From assembly GCA_020829485.1 (NCBI GenBank), contig JAIVFU010000204.1:1-8962 (forward strand): a stretch of DNA of 8,962 bases, written 5' to 3'. Below the pieces are notes generated by a model, which made no database searches, was not told the DNA's origin, and worked only from the letters and a program-made list of their open reading frames with translations. Position numbers and translations under genes: made by a program. Positions 1 to 5,686 of the stretch are shown piece after piece; the first letter of the stretch is position 1; each line of letters starts with the position of its first letter. The stretch is from Nostoc sp. CHAB 5834 (GTDB lineage Bacteria > Cyanobacteriota > Cyanobacteriia > Cyanobacteriales > Nostocaceae).

Positions 1-10
1 AGGAGTCCAA

Positions 11-187
11 ATGAGTTTTCAAGTTGTAGTAACTGGTCGACGCATTTCTGACAACAACAACTATGAACTGAGCGTTAAGTCTGAGGCTTCTTGCCCGAAG
101 CAAGCTGAAGCCGATGTGCTCAATGCATACGATTTCGAGGACGCGGCAACGCTCAATGTCCAGGTGACCCCGCTGACGATTCATTGA
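11..187 (+). CDS. 58-aa hypothetical protein
   Basis: An ATG at 11 is preceded by AGGAG at 1-5 with a 5-nt gap, a good ribosome binding site, and the frame ends at TGA 185-187. The product begins MSFQVVVTGRRI and ends VQVTPLTIH. It is acidic and polar, with one Cys, no signal peptide and no membrane segment. The alternating hydrophobic pattern at both ends suggests small beta strands around a central helix (residues about 29-47). I do not recognise the family. A perfect intrinsic terminator lies 21 bp after the stop, so it is the last gene of its transcript. The promoter would lie before the window. The ribosome-binding context and the tight terminator make it likely to be real despite its size. 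Confidence 0.75.
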   Translation: MSFQVVVTGRRISDNNNYELSVKSEASCPKQAEADVLNAYDFEDAATLNVQVTPLTIH

Positions 188-208
188 ATCTCGGCGCTTG
201 ATTACAAG

Positions 209-234
209 GGATGGCTATAGCCATCCTTTTTTTT
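209..234 (+). terminator. Rho-independent terminator after the 58-aa gene
   Basis: A perfect 18-bp palindrome, GGATGGCTATAGCCATCC (209-226), is followed directly by eight T (227-234). This is a canonical intrinsic terminator for the gene ending at 187. Confidence 0.93.
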
Positions 235-288
235 CGTTTCGCTACACGGAACAGTAGGCAATTTCGAAAAACCCTTATGGAGAAACAA

Positions 289-828
289 ATGAAAAAAGTA
301 ACTATCGTTTTGGCAGGACTGTTCGCTGCAATGGCTGCAATGGCACAGGGCTACGCCAACGTGGATTCGGGTGTCCTGCGCGAGGAGGCGGAGGTCCTGT
401 CGGCACAACCTCGAATCGAGCGCGTGCTGGACCGTACCGAGTCTTGCTACATGGAGACAGAGCAGATTCGCGTCCAGCCGGCACAAGAACACAGCGCTAC
501 AGGCGCGGTCGTTGGCGCCTTGGCAGGGGGCATCCTGGGCAACCAGGTAGGTAAGGGTACGGGTCGCGCAGTGGCAACTGGTCTGGGTGTCGTCATTGGC
601 GCCGGGGTGGGGGACCACCTGGGCAACCAAGGCTCTGCTCCGAGCACCACGGCGCCCCGTCAGGTACGCCGCTGCACGCCTGTGGAGTCATACCGGGAAG
701 TGGTCAAGGGCTATGACGTGACTTATCGCTTCATGGGCCGCACTTTCCGCACCGTGACTGCTCAGGACCCCGGCCGATACATGGCAGTAGACGTTCGCGT
801 CAGCCCTGCTGGAAACAGCCGTTTTTGA
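289..828 (+). CDS. Exported glycine-zipper 2TM domain protein
   Basis: This 179-aa envelope protein resembles the glycine-zipper 2TM / 17-kDa surface antigen group. Residues 1-19 form a Sec signal peptide (Lys-Lys, then a hydrophobic run ending AMA before Q20). There is no lipobox Cys, so it is probably not a lipoprotein. A Gly/Ala-rich zipper covers about residues 72-112 (GAVVGALAGGILGNQVG and then GVVIGAGVGDHLGNQ). The C-terminal part, residues 129-171, with CTPVESYREVVKGYDVTYRF and a later DPGRYMAVDVRV, is the conserved tail seen in many betaproteobacterial homologues. Cys53 and Cys129 could form a disulfide. The ATG at 289 is chosen because GGAG (279-282) sits 6 nt upstream and the signal peptide starts there. 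An in-frame ATG at 277 lacks a ribosome binding site, and one at 211 lies inside the preceding terminator. The protein likely inserts in or bridges the outer membrane; its precise role is unknown. Confidence 0.9.
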   Translation: MKKVTIVLAGLFAAMAAMAQGYANVDSGVLREEAEVLSAQPRIERVLDRTESCYMETEQIRVQPAQEHSATGAVVGALAGGILGNQVGKGTGRAVATGLGVVIGAGVGDHLGNQGSAPSTTAPRQVRRCTPVESYREVVKGYDVTYRFMGRTFRTVTAQDPGRYMAVDVRVSPAGNSRF

Positions 829-854
829 GCGCAGCAACTACTGACTCATGATTG

Positions 855-890
855 AAAAAGCCGCGAAGCTCCCTAGGGGTTTCGCGGCTT
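855..890. terminator. Bidirectional intrinsic terminator between convergent genes
   Basis: A 10-bp perfect stem, AAGCCGCGAA (858-867) with TTCGCGGCTT (881-890), encloses a 13-nt loop holding CCCTAGGG. On the minus strand the stem is followed by TTTTT (complement of 855-859), a good terminator for the leftward gene ending at 909. On the plus strand only an AT-rich GAATTATTT follows, a weaker stop for the gene ending at 828. Confidence 0.85.
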
Positions 891-908
891 GAATTATTTG
901 AGCACTGG

Positions 909-1319
909 TCAGTACTCTTCGGTCAACATCATGGTGGCGATGTAGTTACCTTCCGGGTATTCATCGGTGCCCATGAAAAAGGACCATTCGCCGGCGGGGA
1001 AGTCCGTGAAGTCCAAATTGCGGGTCCAAACGGGTTCTTCTTCATCCAAGATAAGACTGATTTCTGCTTTGCGGTCTTCAGTGACGTTCAGCTTGATGGC
1101 AGCGATGCTAGCCTTACCCTCCTTCCACGCTTTCTGGTACAGCGGTGCCATTTCGGTGGCCACAATATCCAGGAGCCAAAAGGCCCCAGCCTTCTCTGCC
1201 ATGGACTCCACGCCATGCGTGAAGATAAAGTTTGGGTTGAAGTTGTGGCGAATGCGCCGTTCACTTCCTCCAAAGAATTTGCTCATGACGTTTTTGAGGT
1301 CTTGGGCTGTCGTAGCCAT
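909..1319 (-). CDS. DUF6876-like protein
   Basis: This is a 136-aa soluble protein beginning MATTAQDLKNVMSKFFGG. The sequence NFIFTHGVESMAEKAGAFWLLD (about residues 29-50), the later LDFTDFPAGEWSFF, and the end on acidic residues plus Tyr match my recollection of the DUF6876 family (…TDGV..LAE..GAYWLLD… and …TDFP…). That family occurs on plasmids, prophages and integrative elements; its function is unknown. There is no signal peptide or membrane helix. The ATG at 1319 is chosen because AAGGAA (1325-1330) lies 5 nt upstream. The open frame extends further upstream, but that part is compositionally unlike a protein. It lies 82 bp downstream of the 68-aa gene on the same strand, possibly as one operon, and ends before the bidirectional terminator. 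The family call is from memory of the motif pattern. Confidence 0.82.
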   Translation of the reverse strand: MATTAQDLKNVMSKFFGGSERRIRHNFNPNFIFTHGVESMAEKAGAFWLLDIVATEMAPLYQKAWKEGKASIAAIKLNVTEDRKAEISLILDEEEPVWTRNLDFTDFPAGEWSFFMGTDEYPEGNYIATMMLTEEY

Positions 1320-1401
1320 ACTTGTTCCTTTTTCGTACTTTTTTTTCAGAAGAAATTCGATGCGCAGTATGCCTGCAGTCGCACTGAGGGTGGCTGACCA
1401 G

Positions 1402-1608
1402 TTATCGCTGGGCCATCCCGTTGTCTGTCTGCAATGCATATCGGCTGCCGAAATCGCCCGACGGAGTTGCGCCGCCCTCAAGAGAGGTCGTGGACAAAAC
1501 AGCTTGGGCCATTTTGCGAAATGCCTCATCTGAGACGGACGTGTCGTTCACCAGGCTGCTAAGTACCTTAACGCTGGACAAGGCCAGCTCTGTTTGCTGT
1601 GTATTCAT
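1402..1608 (-). CDS. 68-aa hypothetical protein
   Basis: An ATG at 1608 starts a 68-aa product (MNTQQTELALSSVKVLSSLV… ending DNGMAQR) with TAA at 1402-1404. Residues 1-42 look helical; the rest is Gly/Ser-rich and probably disordered. No domain is recognised. The ribosome binding site is weak (GAAAG about 8 nt upstream), which lowers confidence. It sits just upstream of the DUF6876-like gene on the same strand and divergent from the 108-aa gene, as expected for the first gene of a leftward pair. A plus-strand open frame crosses the same bases, but its probable start is downstream, at 1715, so this stretch is best explained by the minus-strand gene. Confidence 0.5.
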   Translation of the reverse strand: MNTQQTELALSSVKVLSSLVNDTSVSDEAFRKMAQAVLSTTSLEGGATPSGDFGSRYALQTDNGMAQR

Positions 1609-1638
1609 GGAGTGCTTTCAAAAAGGGGTCTATGCGAG

Positions 1639-1662
1639 GTATAGAGAACCCTTTAGCTATAC
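1639..1662. promoter_or_regulatory. Inverted repeat in divergent intergenic region (possible operator)
   Basis: GTATAG (1639-1644) and CTATAC (1657-1662) form an inverted repeat with a 12-nt spacer in the 106-bp gap between the leftward 68-aa gene and the rightward 108-aa gene. A further TATAAC (1678-1683) could serve as a -10 element for the rightward gene, but no good -35 is seen. The repeat may be a regulator site or chance AT-rich symmetry. Confidence 0.25.
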
Positions 1663-1714
1663 GGTGGCAGAAACATCTATAACCAGACATGCCCTTTGGC
1701 ATAAGGAATGCGCT

Positions 1715-2041
1715 ATGAATCGCTTTGATATCTGTGAAGCCCACGCCGTTTTGGAATGGGACTTCAATGTCGGCGGATGGCTCCGTGAACGGCCCACAAA
1801 CCTACGAAGAATGGCTGCAACCTCGGTTCAGCTGCACCGGATGGGGTTCAAGCCCGCACCAAATCTCTCGTATGAAAACTTGAGCGATGAAGGCCGCGAG
1901 GTGTACCTGACGAATGTCTTGCGGTGGGGGCTGCCCATCGATGACGGCCTTTTGAAGGACATCGGAGAGTTCTTTTCGCCCGACTGGCTCGCAGCGAACT
2001 ACCCCGAAGTCGCTACACGTGTTCATCAACAAACAAAGTAA
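1715..2041 (+). CDS. 108-aa hypothetical protein, accessory-element family
   Basis: The product begins MNRFDICEAHAVLEWDFNVGGW and ends ATRVHQQTK. Small proteins opening with FD(I/V)CEAY.. followed by ..R..R.GF.PSP.L are, from memory, common on plasmids and integrative elements of proteobacteria. This one shows the same pattern (LHRMGFKPAPNLSYENLSDEGREVYL, about residues 40-65). The function is unknown. There are no membrane helices or signal peptide; it looks like a compact helical cytoplasmic protein. The ATG at 1715 is chosen because AAGGA (1703-1707) is 7 nt upstream and similarity to the remembered family begins there. The open frame continues upstream to 1421 but overlaps the opposite gene. 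A small hairpin (ATGCC-CTTT-GGCAT, 1689-1702) sits just before the ribosome binding site. It is probably co-transcribed with the 58-aa gene 9 bp downstream. Confidence 0.8.
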   Translation: MNRFDICEAHAVLEWDFNVGGWLRERPTNLRRMAATSVQLHRMGFKPAPNLSYENLSDEGREVYLTNVLRWGLPIDDGLLKDIGEFFSPDWLAANYPEVATRVHQQTK

Positions 2042-2050
2042 AAGGTCCAA

Positions 2051-2227
2051 ATGCCAGCGCTGATTCAATGGCCGAACATGACGTTCAACCCCATCAATCT
2101 ATGGGCGATGAACCCCGCTTGGAAACAGGAGGCTTTCGTTCGCGCAAGCCCCGCGCCTACCCCACGGCTTTCTTCTGCCGCAGCCAAGGAAAATCCCTTG
2201 TTCCGACTGGCATCGGCGCACAGGTAA
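2051..2227 (+). CDS. 58-aa hypothetical protein
   Basis: The ATG at 2051 lies 9 bp after the stop of the 108-aa gene, and the frame ends at TAA 2225-2227. The product begins MPALIQWPNMTFNPINLWAM and ends LFRLASAHR. Residues 1-25 are rich in Trp, Pro, Asn and Met, followed by an Ala/Pro/Ser segment; there is no clear membrane helix. The family is not recognised. The leader AAAGGTCCAAATG resembles the leader of the gene at 11 (AGGAGTCCAAATG). The tight spacing to the upstream gene and a strong terminator 20 bp downstream support a real last gene of a two-gene operon. Confidence 0.65.
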   Translation: MPALIQWPNMTFNPINLWAMNPAWKQEAFVRASPAPTPRLSSAAAKENPLFRLASAHR

Positions 2228-2247
2228 GCTACTCATCATTCTCATAG

Positions 2248-2273
2248 GCGCTGACTCTGTCAGCGCTTTTTTT
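2248..2273 (+). terminator. Rho-independent terminator overlapping a convergent gene end
   Basis: An 8-bp perfect stem, GCGCTGAC (2248-2255) with GTCAGCGC (2259-2266), has a TCT loop and is followed by seven T (2267-2273). It ends the rightward two-gene operon. Bases 2260-2273 also encode the last codons and TGA stop of the leftward TPR gene, whose Lys-Lys-Arg tail is read from the complement of this T-tract. Confidence 0.9.
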
Positions 2274-3351
2274 GTCTCATCGAGCTCATCCCCAGGGCCG
2301 CACTGTATTCCTCGGACAGGTCAATGACCGGGGGCAGGCCCGGGTCAATCTGCTGGAATGCGGTGTACATCATAGCCACCAGGTGGAGCCCCGAGAATTC
2401 GCCTTGCACACTTCTCAGGGTGTACCGGGGCTCAGGGTCATTGAGGTCAAGCCCCTCTCGACCCAAAAAAGCAATCTCAACAGCTACTTCTTTGGTTTTT
2501 TCTTCCCCCATGGCGTCGAACTTCTCCAGAGCCCCAAGGATGTAAAAGACCACATCCATGCGCAGGGAGCCGTGAGCCTTTGCCCGCATCGTCTTGTGCG
2601 CCATTTGAGTAAGCGCCTCTCGCGCACGCTCAGCAATGTCCGAGGAGCCCTGCTCATCCACCAAGCGCTGGTACAGCGCGGCTGCTTCGGCCGCACTAGG
2701 CGCAGATTTCTCGGCCTCAAGCGCTTGAGCTAGTCCCAGGATGGCAAGCGGGTCATCAGGGAGGTACTTTACGGCTTTACGCAAGGATTGAACGGCTGCG
2801 GTCTTCTCCTTTTGCATGGCCTGGGCAACGCCTAGATTCCTCCATGCGTACCCATTTTCGGGGTCAATGCTGGTTGCCTTTTCGAAGGATTCCTTTGCCG
2901 CGGCTACCGCTCCCAGATTCACTTGAGAGAACCCTAGTGCCGCCCACATGTTGGAGTGGTCGGGGTATAGCCTCACGCCTTCTTGAAGCATGTCCTTTCC
3001 CTTCTGGAACGCTCCGTCTTTGTTGTACGCAGAGCCCAGGTTGTAGAGGACGTGCATGTCGGACGGAGACTCTCGCAGCAGGTTCTCCAAGGGGGGGATG
3101 GCATCGCGAAAATGAGGCGAATTGAGCACCGGAAGCAGTGTGGATATCGGAGATTCCTCCGCGCTGACGGCCGTCACCCGTATATCCGTGTCCGAGAACT
3201 CCACGCTGACGTAGTGGCCCTTCGAGAGGTATTGCCGCCCGAAAAATGCGCTAACCGCTGCCCTGAATTCAGGAGAACCAATTTTCCGCGAGTTAGGCGG
3301 TAGCAGATTGGTGTCGAAGTGCTGAATCGGAATCGTGTAAGAGCTGCTCAT
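2260..3351 (-). CDS. Tetratricopeptide repeat protein
   Basis: This 363-aa protein carries an array of TPR motifs. After an N-terminal module (residues 1-75), TPR-like helix pairs cover about residues 80-240. Clear repeats include NLGSAYNKDGAFQKGKDMLQ (104-123), a unit near 136-164 ending in the ..DP step at 162-164, and another at 170-200 (LGVAQAMQKEKTAAVQSLRK). Residues 265-350 form a separate conserved-looking C-terminal part (FSGLHLVAMMYTAFQQIDPG). There is no signal peptide, so it is probably a cytoplasmic scaffold for protein-protein contacts. Its ATG at 3351 overlaps the stop of the upstream 255-aa gene as ATGA. No separate ribosome binding site is seen, so translational coupling is likely and the two products may act together. 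The repeat call is certain; the partner is unknown. Confidence 0.92.
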   Translation of the reverse strand: MSSSYTIPIQHFDTNLLPPNSRKIGSPEFRAAVSAFFGRQYLSKGHYVSVEFSDTDIRVTAVSAEESPISTLLPVLNSPHFRDAIPPLENLLRESPSDMHVLYNLGSAYNKDGAFQKGKDMLQEGVRLYPDHSNMWAALGFSQVNLGAVAAAKESFEKATSIDPENGYAWRNLGVAQAMQKEKTAAVQSLRKAVKYLPDDPLAILGLAQALEAEKSAPSAAEAAALYQRLVDEQGSSDIAERAREALTQMAHKTMRAKAHGSLRMDVVFYILGALEKFDAMGEEKTKEVAVEIAFLGREGLDLNDPEPRYTLRSVQGEFSGLHLVAMMYTAFQQIDPGLPPVIDLSEEYSAALGMSSMRQKKR

Positions 3352-4115
3352 AGAGGATTAAGCACGTAGGGAACCCAATCGTACCAACCGCGTACACCCA
3401 TCTCATTGGCCCAAGCGTCGGTCAGCGTCTTGTCAAATTCTGGAGATTCAGGAATGGAGTCGGAAAGCGCGAGAAGTTGATGCCCAGCTTTGAGCGCGCC
3501 AATTGCGGAGTAGGGGACTGCATAGGCCGTGTTTCCGAGGAGCCTGTCCGAATGCAGTGCGTAGGCGGCCAGAGGCGCCATCAGCACAGGGGGTATCCGC
3601 ATTCTCCCCATGTTCATTGAGAGCACTCGATGGTTCTCCGCTTGCATTTGAGCAATCCCGTTCCTTTGTAGCTCCTTGAGGTGCGGGTGATGCTTGGACA
3701 AGTAGGTGTCAATGCGCATGCCTCCCGGGAACGACCTCAAGTTCATCATTGTCCAGTGGGAGATGACCTCCACATAGGGTGCCGCAACCGTTTCCTCTTT
3801 AGGGGTCAGTTTCAACCCAGCTGACAGCAACTGTTTGATGGACTTCTGCGCCAGCCCCGTCGCGGCAAGGTCGAAGCGTTTCTCAGATGGAAGGCTGAAC
3901 AGGCGCAGGGCCACACATGCCTGGTAGGCGACCCAGTAGTCGAGGGGGTCATTGTCAGGGCGGTACTTCAGCACGTGCAGCGGGGCAGTTGCGCGCGCAA
4001 GCGAAAAGGTCGCTTTGACTCCAAGGGCCCCATCGGGTTGGAGGGATACCGGGCGCCCACTGAGCTTTGCAATTTCGTCTAGCAGAGCGAGGGTCTCTGG
4101 CATCAAGTTTTTCAT
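3348..4115 (-). CDS. 255-aa protein of unknown function, coupled to TPR protein
   Basis: A protein beginning MKNLMPETLALLDEIAKLSG, of a family I do not recognise. Notable segments are LHVLKYRPDNDPLDYWVAYQ (46-65), LRSFPGGMRIDTYLSKHHP (126-144), an aromatic C-terminal patch (GWYDWVPYVLNPL, 243-255), and a central stretch of likely helices. The shared look of these blocks with half-remembered bacterial hypotheticals suggests a conserved family. No HExxH metal site, Walker motif or membrane helix is visible. The start at 4115 has no Shine-Dalgarno sequence, and an inverted repeat touches the start codon; a second ATG five codons in also lacks one. It overlaps the TPR gene by 4 bp (ATGA), so the two form an operon and probably a functional pair. 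Confidence 0.85.
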   Translation of the reverse strand: MKNLMPETLALLDEIAKLSGRPVSLQPDGALGVKATFSLARATAPLHVLKYRPDNDPLDYWVAYQACVALRLFSLPSEKRFDLAATGLAQKSIKQLLSAGLKLTPKEETVAAPYVEVISHWTMMNLRSFPGGMRIDTYLSKHHPHLKELQRNGIAQMQAENHRVLSMNMGRMRIPPVLMAPLAAYALHSDRLLGNTAYAVPYSAIGALKAGHQLLALSDSIPESPEFDKTLTDAWANEMGVRGWYDWVPYVLNPL

Positions 4116-4129
4116 GCACAGTATTGTGC
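4116..4129. promoter_or_regulatory. Inverted repeat abutting a start codon (possible operator or -10 region)
   Basis: GCACA-GTAT-TGTGC is a perfect inverted repeat directly upstream of the 255-aa gene's ATG (4115-4113, minus strand). Read leftward it contains CAATAC five nt before ATG, which could be a poor -10 for a leaderless transcript. A repressor site is the alternative. No -35 element was found. Confidence 0.3.
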
Positions 4130-4365
4130 CTTAGCTAACGGCGGCTACTGGTTAAATGCTGCCTCGAAGAAATTCAGAAAACTTGTATTTTGAAGGGCCG
4201 CAGGAAATAAAGCGGCCGTGAATAACGCGCATTGCTAGACCTTCCACAAATAATTCATGGGGAGCGGGTACGCGCATCCTGAATTCAGTTTGCTTCGTTT
4301 GGATTGTTCCGTGTTGTCGGCTTGTGGAGGCGGCGGCCAAGCCAACAGAGCCCCAAACCGCACTC
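4130..4365. other. Intergenic region between RNA ligase terminator and 255-aa gene
   Basis: This 236-bp stretch contains no confident gene. It holds a 6-bp inverted repeat (GGCCGC 4196-4201 with GCGGCC 4212-4217), which is not followed by a T-tract. It also holds a short leftward frame ending with TAA at 4152-4154, with ATGs at 4232 (26 aa, GGAAGG 7 nt upstream) and 4277 (41 aa). The promoter of the 255-aa/TPR operon should lie here, but no convincing -35/-10 pair was found. Confidence 0.5.
4152..4232 (-). CDS. Possible 26-aa small ORF upstream of the TPR operon
   Basis: The minus-strand ATG at 4232 has GGAAGG 7 nt upstream and encodes MRVIHGRFISCGPSKYKF… ending LRGSI, with TAA at 4152-4154. 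An in-frame ATG at 4277 would give 41 aa. It ends 36 bp before the 255-aa gene, so it could be a leader peptide of that operon. The only support is the ribosome binding site and the position; it may be chance. Confidence 0.22.
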   Translation of the reverse strand: MRVIHGRFISCGPSKYKFSEFLRGSI

Positions 4366-4405
4366 AACAAAAAACGCCTGCAGGACGCAAAATCTGCAGG
4401 CGTTT
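4366..4405 (-). terminator. Rho-independent terminator after RNA ligase gene
   Basis: A 12-bp perfect stem (4372-4383 with 4394-4405, core ACGCCTGCAG/CTGCAGGCGT) has a 10-nt loop. In the leftward direction it runs straight into six T (complement of 4369-4374). It lies 17 bp after the RNA ligase stop and insulates that gene from the TPR operon. Confidence 0.92.
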
Positions 4406-4422
4406 GTCTTTGATGAAAGGGT

Positions 4423-5565
4423 TCAGCGGTATTCGGTCCCGTTCGGCCGTTTGCGGTATTTTGGTGATACGCACTTGAGCGCAACTCGGCCGGTGTCCAA
4501 GCGGGAGTCTTTGCGCTCCCCCACGGGGAGGATGACGCCACCTTCGCAGATGTGCAGCTCTCTGCCGCTGACTTGCTCCGTGCCCTCGCAAGCCTTCTCG
4601 ATGGCTGACAATTCGTAAGGCCCACGGTACAGCACCTTGGGCATGCGCAGTCCTAGCTGGACTACGATGAGAGAGTGCACCGTGTCATAGTCGACAAAGC
4701 GCAAGTCATAGCGATACCCGAGGGCCACGGCGAAGACAATGAACTCCAGCTCTACGCCGTATGTGAGGTCCTGGACGGTAGAACCGTACGCTTCGCCAAG
4801 AACCCAAATTGGCTCAGTTGGCACTCCCAGTGCAACGCGCAAATGCGCAAAAGCTTCTGGCCTCAGGATGTCCGCCGCTTTCAGGTAGAGGCACCGGTCA
4901 TGAGCCTCGCTCGGAATGAAGGCAAGGCCTTGGTCCGTCAGGCCCTTGCTGACGACAATGCGCCGGCCGTATTCGGTTTCGTCTTCGGGGCTCACCTCTG
5001 CGATACCCGTGAACGTCCCATGCACCTTTTCCAGCACGACGACCTCTTCTCCGGGGTGAAGAACGCCTGGGTGGGAATGAACGTCTTCAACGTCGAATTT
5101 TGCGGCCAGCTTCAAATCCAGCGGGAAGGCTTCACCCCGCATCTCTGCGGGGGGCTCTGGCATGTATTTGGTGCAGCCTAGATACTGAGCTAGGTCTTTG
5201 CCTTCCTCGAAAGAATGGGACTGCCCGTCGGGGCCTTCGACCTCAAGAACTTCGTTCACATACCGCCCTGGCATGGGGAGCCCCATTGACAGGACCCCTC
5301 GTAGCTCAACGGGATGAACTCGGTCGCCTTTAGGCCCTGCGAGCTTTCCTTTACCCAGCTCCTCATTCCACAGCCCCAGGCGCACCAGCAGCCATTGGGG
5401 TACCAGAGTCTGCTCCGGCAAAAACACCACCAGTTCGTTTACCTGGTATTGATTTTTAGGAAGAACCACCTGCAGGTCTTTGATTCGGCCAATTTCGAGC
5501 TTAGACGCATTTGGATGGGGTGTTATTTCGGTAATTCGGCTGACCAGTACTTGGAATTTGCTCAC
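4423..5565 (-). CDS. ATP-dependent RNA ligase, DRB0094 (Rnl5) family
   Basis: This 380-aa enzyme would seal 3'-OH/5'-phosphate breaks in RNA, and in the known Deinococcus member nicks held in a duplex, through a covalent lysyl-AMP intermediate. The N-terminal part resembles the family's OB-type module: RITEITPHPNASKLEIGRIK (10-29) and then the V/L-rich LVVFLPEQTLVPQWL. The nucleotidyltransferase motifs are in order: motif I EKVHG with nucleophile Lys180; SKG (206-208) as motif Ia; LGEAYG with Glu258 as motif III, followed by VQDLTYG; EGGVI (341-345) as motif IV; and ALKCVS with Lys364 as motif V. The length is slightly above the Deinococcus protein as I recall it. The start is GTG at 5565 with AAAGG (5574-5578) 8 nt upstream. 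The gene is monocistronic, with a strong promoter and terminator of its own. Substrate and partners are unknown; the kinase gene 0.5 kb upstream could supply 5'-phosphate ends. Confidence 0.92.
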   Translation of the reverse strand: MSKFQVLVSRITEITPHPNASKLEIGRIKDLQVVLPKNQYQVNELVVFLPEQTLVPQWLLVRLGLWNEELGKGKLAGPKGDRVHPVELRGVLSMGLPMPGRYVNEVLEVEGPDGQSHSFEEGKDLAQYLGCTKYMPEPPAEMRGEAFPLDLKLAAKFDVEDVHSHPGVLHPGEEVVVLEKVHGTFTGIAEVSPEDETEYGRRIVVSKGLTDQGLAFIPSEAHDRCLYLKAADILRPEAFAHLRVALGVPTEPIWVLGEAYGSTVQDLTYGVELEFIVFAVALGYRYDLRFVDYDTVHSLIVVQLGLRMPKVLYRGPYELSAIEKACEGTEQVSGRELHICEGGVILPVGERKDSRLDTGRVALKCVSPKYRKRPNGTEYR

Positions 5566-5600
5566 GTTTGAAACCTTTAATATTGCAGTTATATTGGTGA

Positions 5601-5629
5601 ATTATAGGTTGTTAGCGTAGTTAAGTCAA
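5601..5629 (-). promoter_or_regulatory. Sigma70-type promoter of the RNA ligase gene
   Basis: On the minus strand TTGACT (5629-5624) and a perfect TATAAT (5606-5601) are 17 bp apart. This is close to consensus and predicts a transcript start near 5594, with a leader of about 28 nt before the GTG at 5565. It sits directly downstream of the terminator of the 82-aa gene, so the ligase has its own transcript and may be well expressed unless repressed. Confidence 0.85.
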
Positions 5630-5640
5630 AACGAGTTTAA

Positions 5641-5667
5641 AGAAAAACGGACCCCTGGAGGTCCGTT
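5641..5667 (-). terminator. Rho-independent terminator after 82-aa gene
   Basis: The 8-bp stem AACGGACC (5646-5653) with GGTCCGTT (5660-5667) has a 6-nt loop. Read leftward it is followed by TTTTTCTTT. It ends the 82-aa gene and lies just before the RNA ligase promoter. Confidence 0.9.
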
Positions 5668-5686
5668 AAATTAGTTGCTGAGAGCC

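Noticed and set aside
211..288. N-terminal extension of the glycine-zipper protein
   Set aside because: The first ATG lies inside the terminator palindrome, and the signal peptide with a good ribosome binding site begins at 289.
1320..1529. N-terminal extension of the DUF6876-like protein
   Set aside because: AAGGAA 5 nt before the ATG at 1319 and the family-like N-terminus set the start there; the extension overlaps the 68-aa gene in another frame.
967..1533. 188-aa plus-strand open frame
   Set aside because: It lies antisense to the DUF6876-like and 68-aa genes, has low-complexity Ser/Arg-rich composition, and has no domain.
1421..1714. N-terminal extension of the 108-aa protein
   Set aside because: It overlaps the opposite-strand gene and has no ribosome binding site, while ATG 1715 has one and matches the remembered family start.
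2272..3303. Plus-strand open frames opposite the TPR gene
   Set aside because: They are shadows of a strongly supported TPR reading frame.
4196..4217. GGCCGC/GCGGCC inverted repeat as a terminator
   Set aside because: The stem is only 6 bp and no T-tract follows on either strand.
4278..4625. Longer minus-strand frame running from inside the RNA ligase gene to 4152
   Set aside because: It overlaps the ligase coding sequence in another frame and crosses its terminator; only the last part is kept as a low-confidence small ORF.
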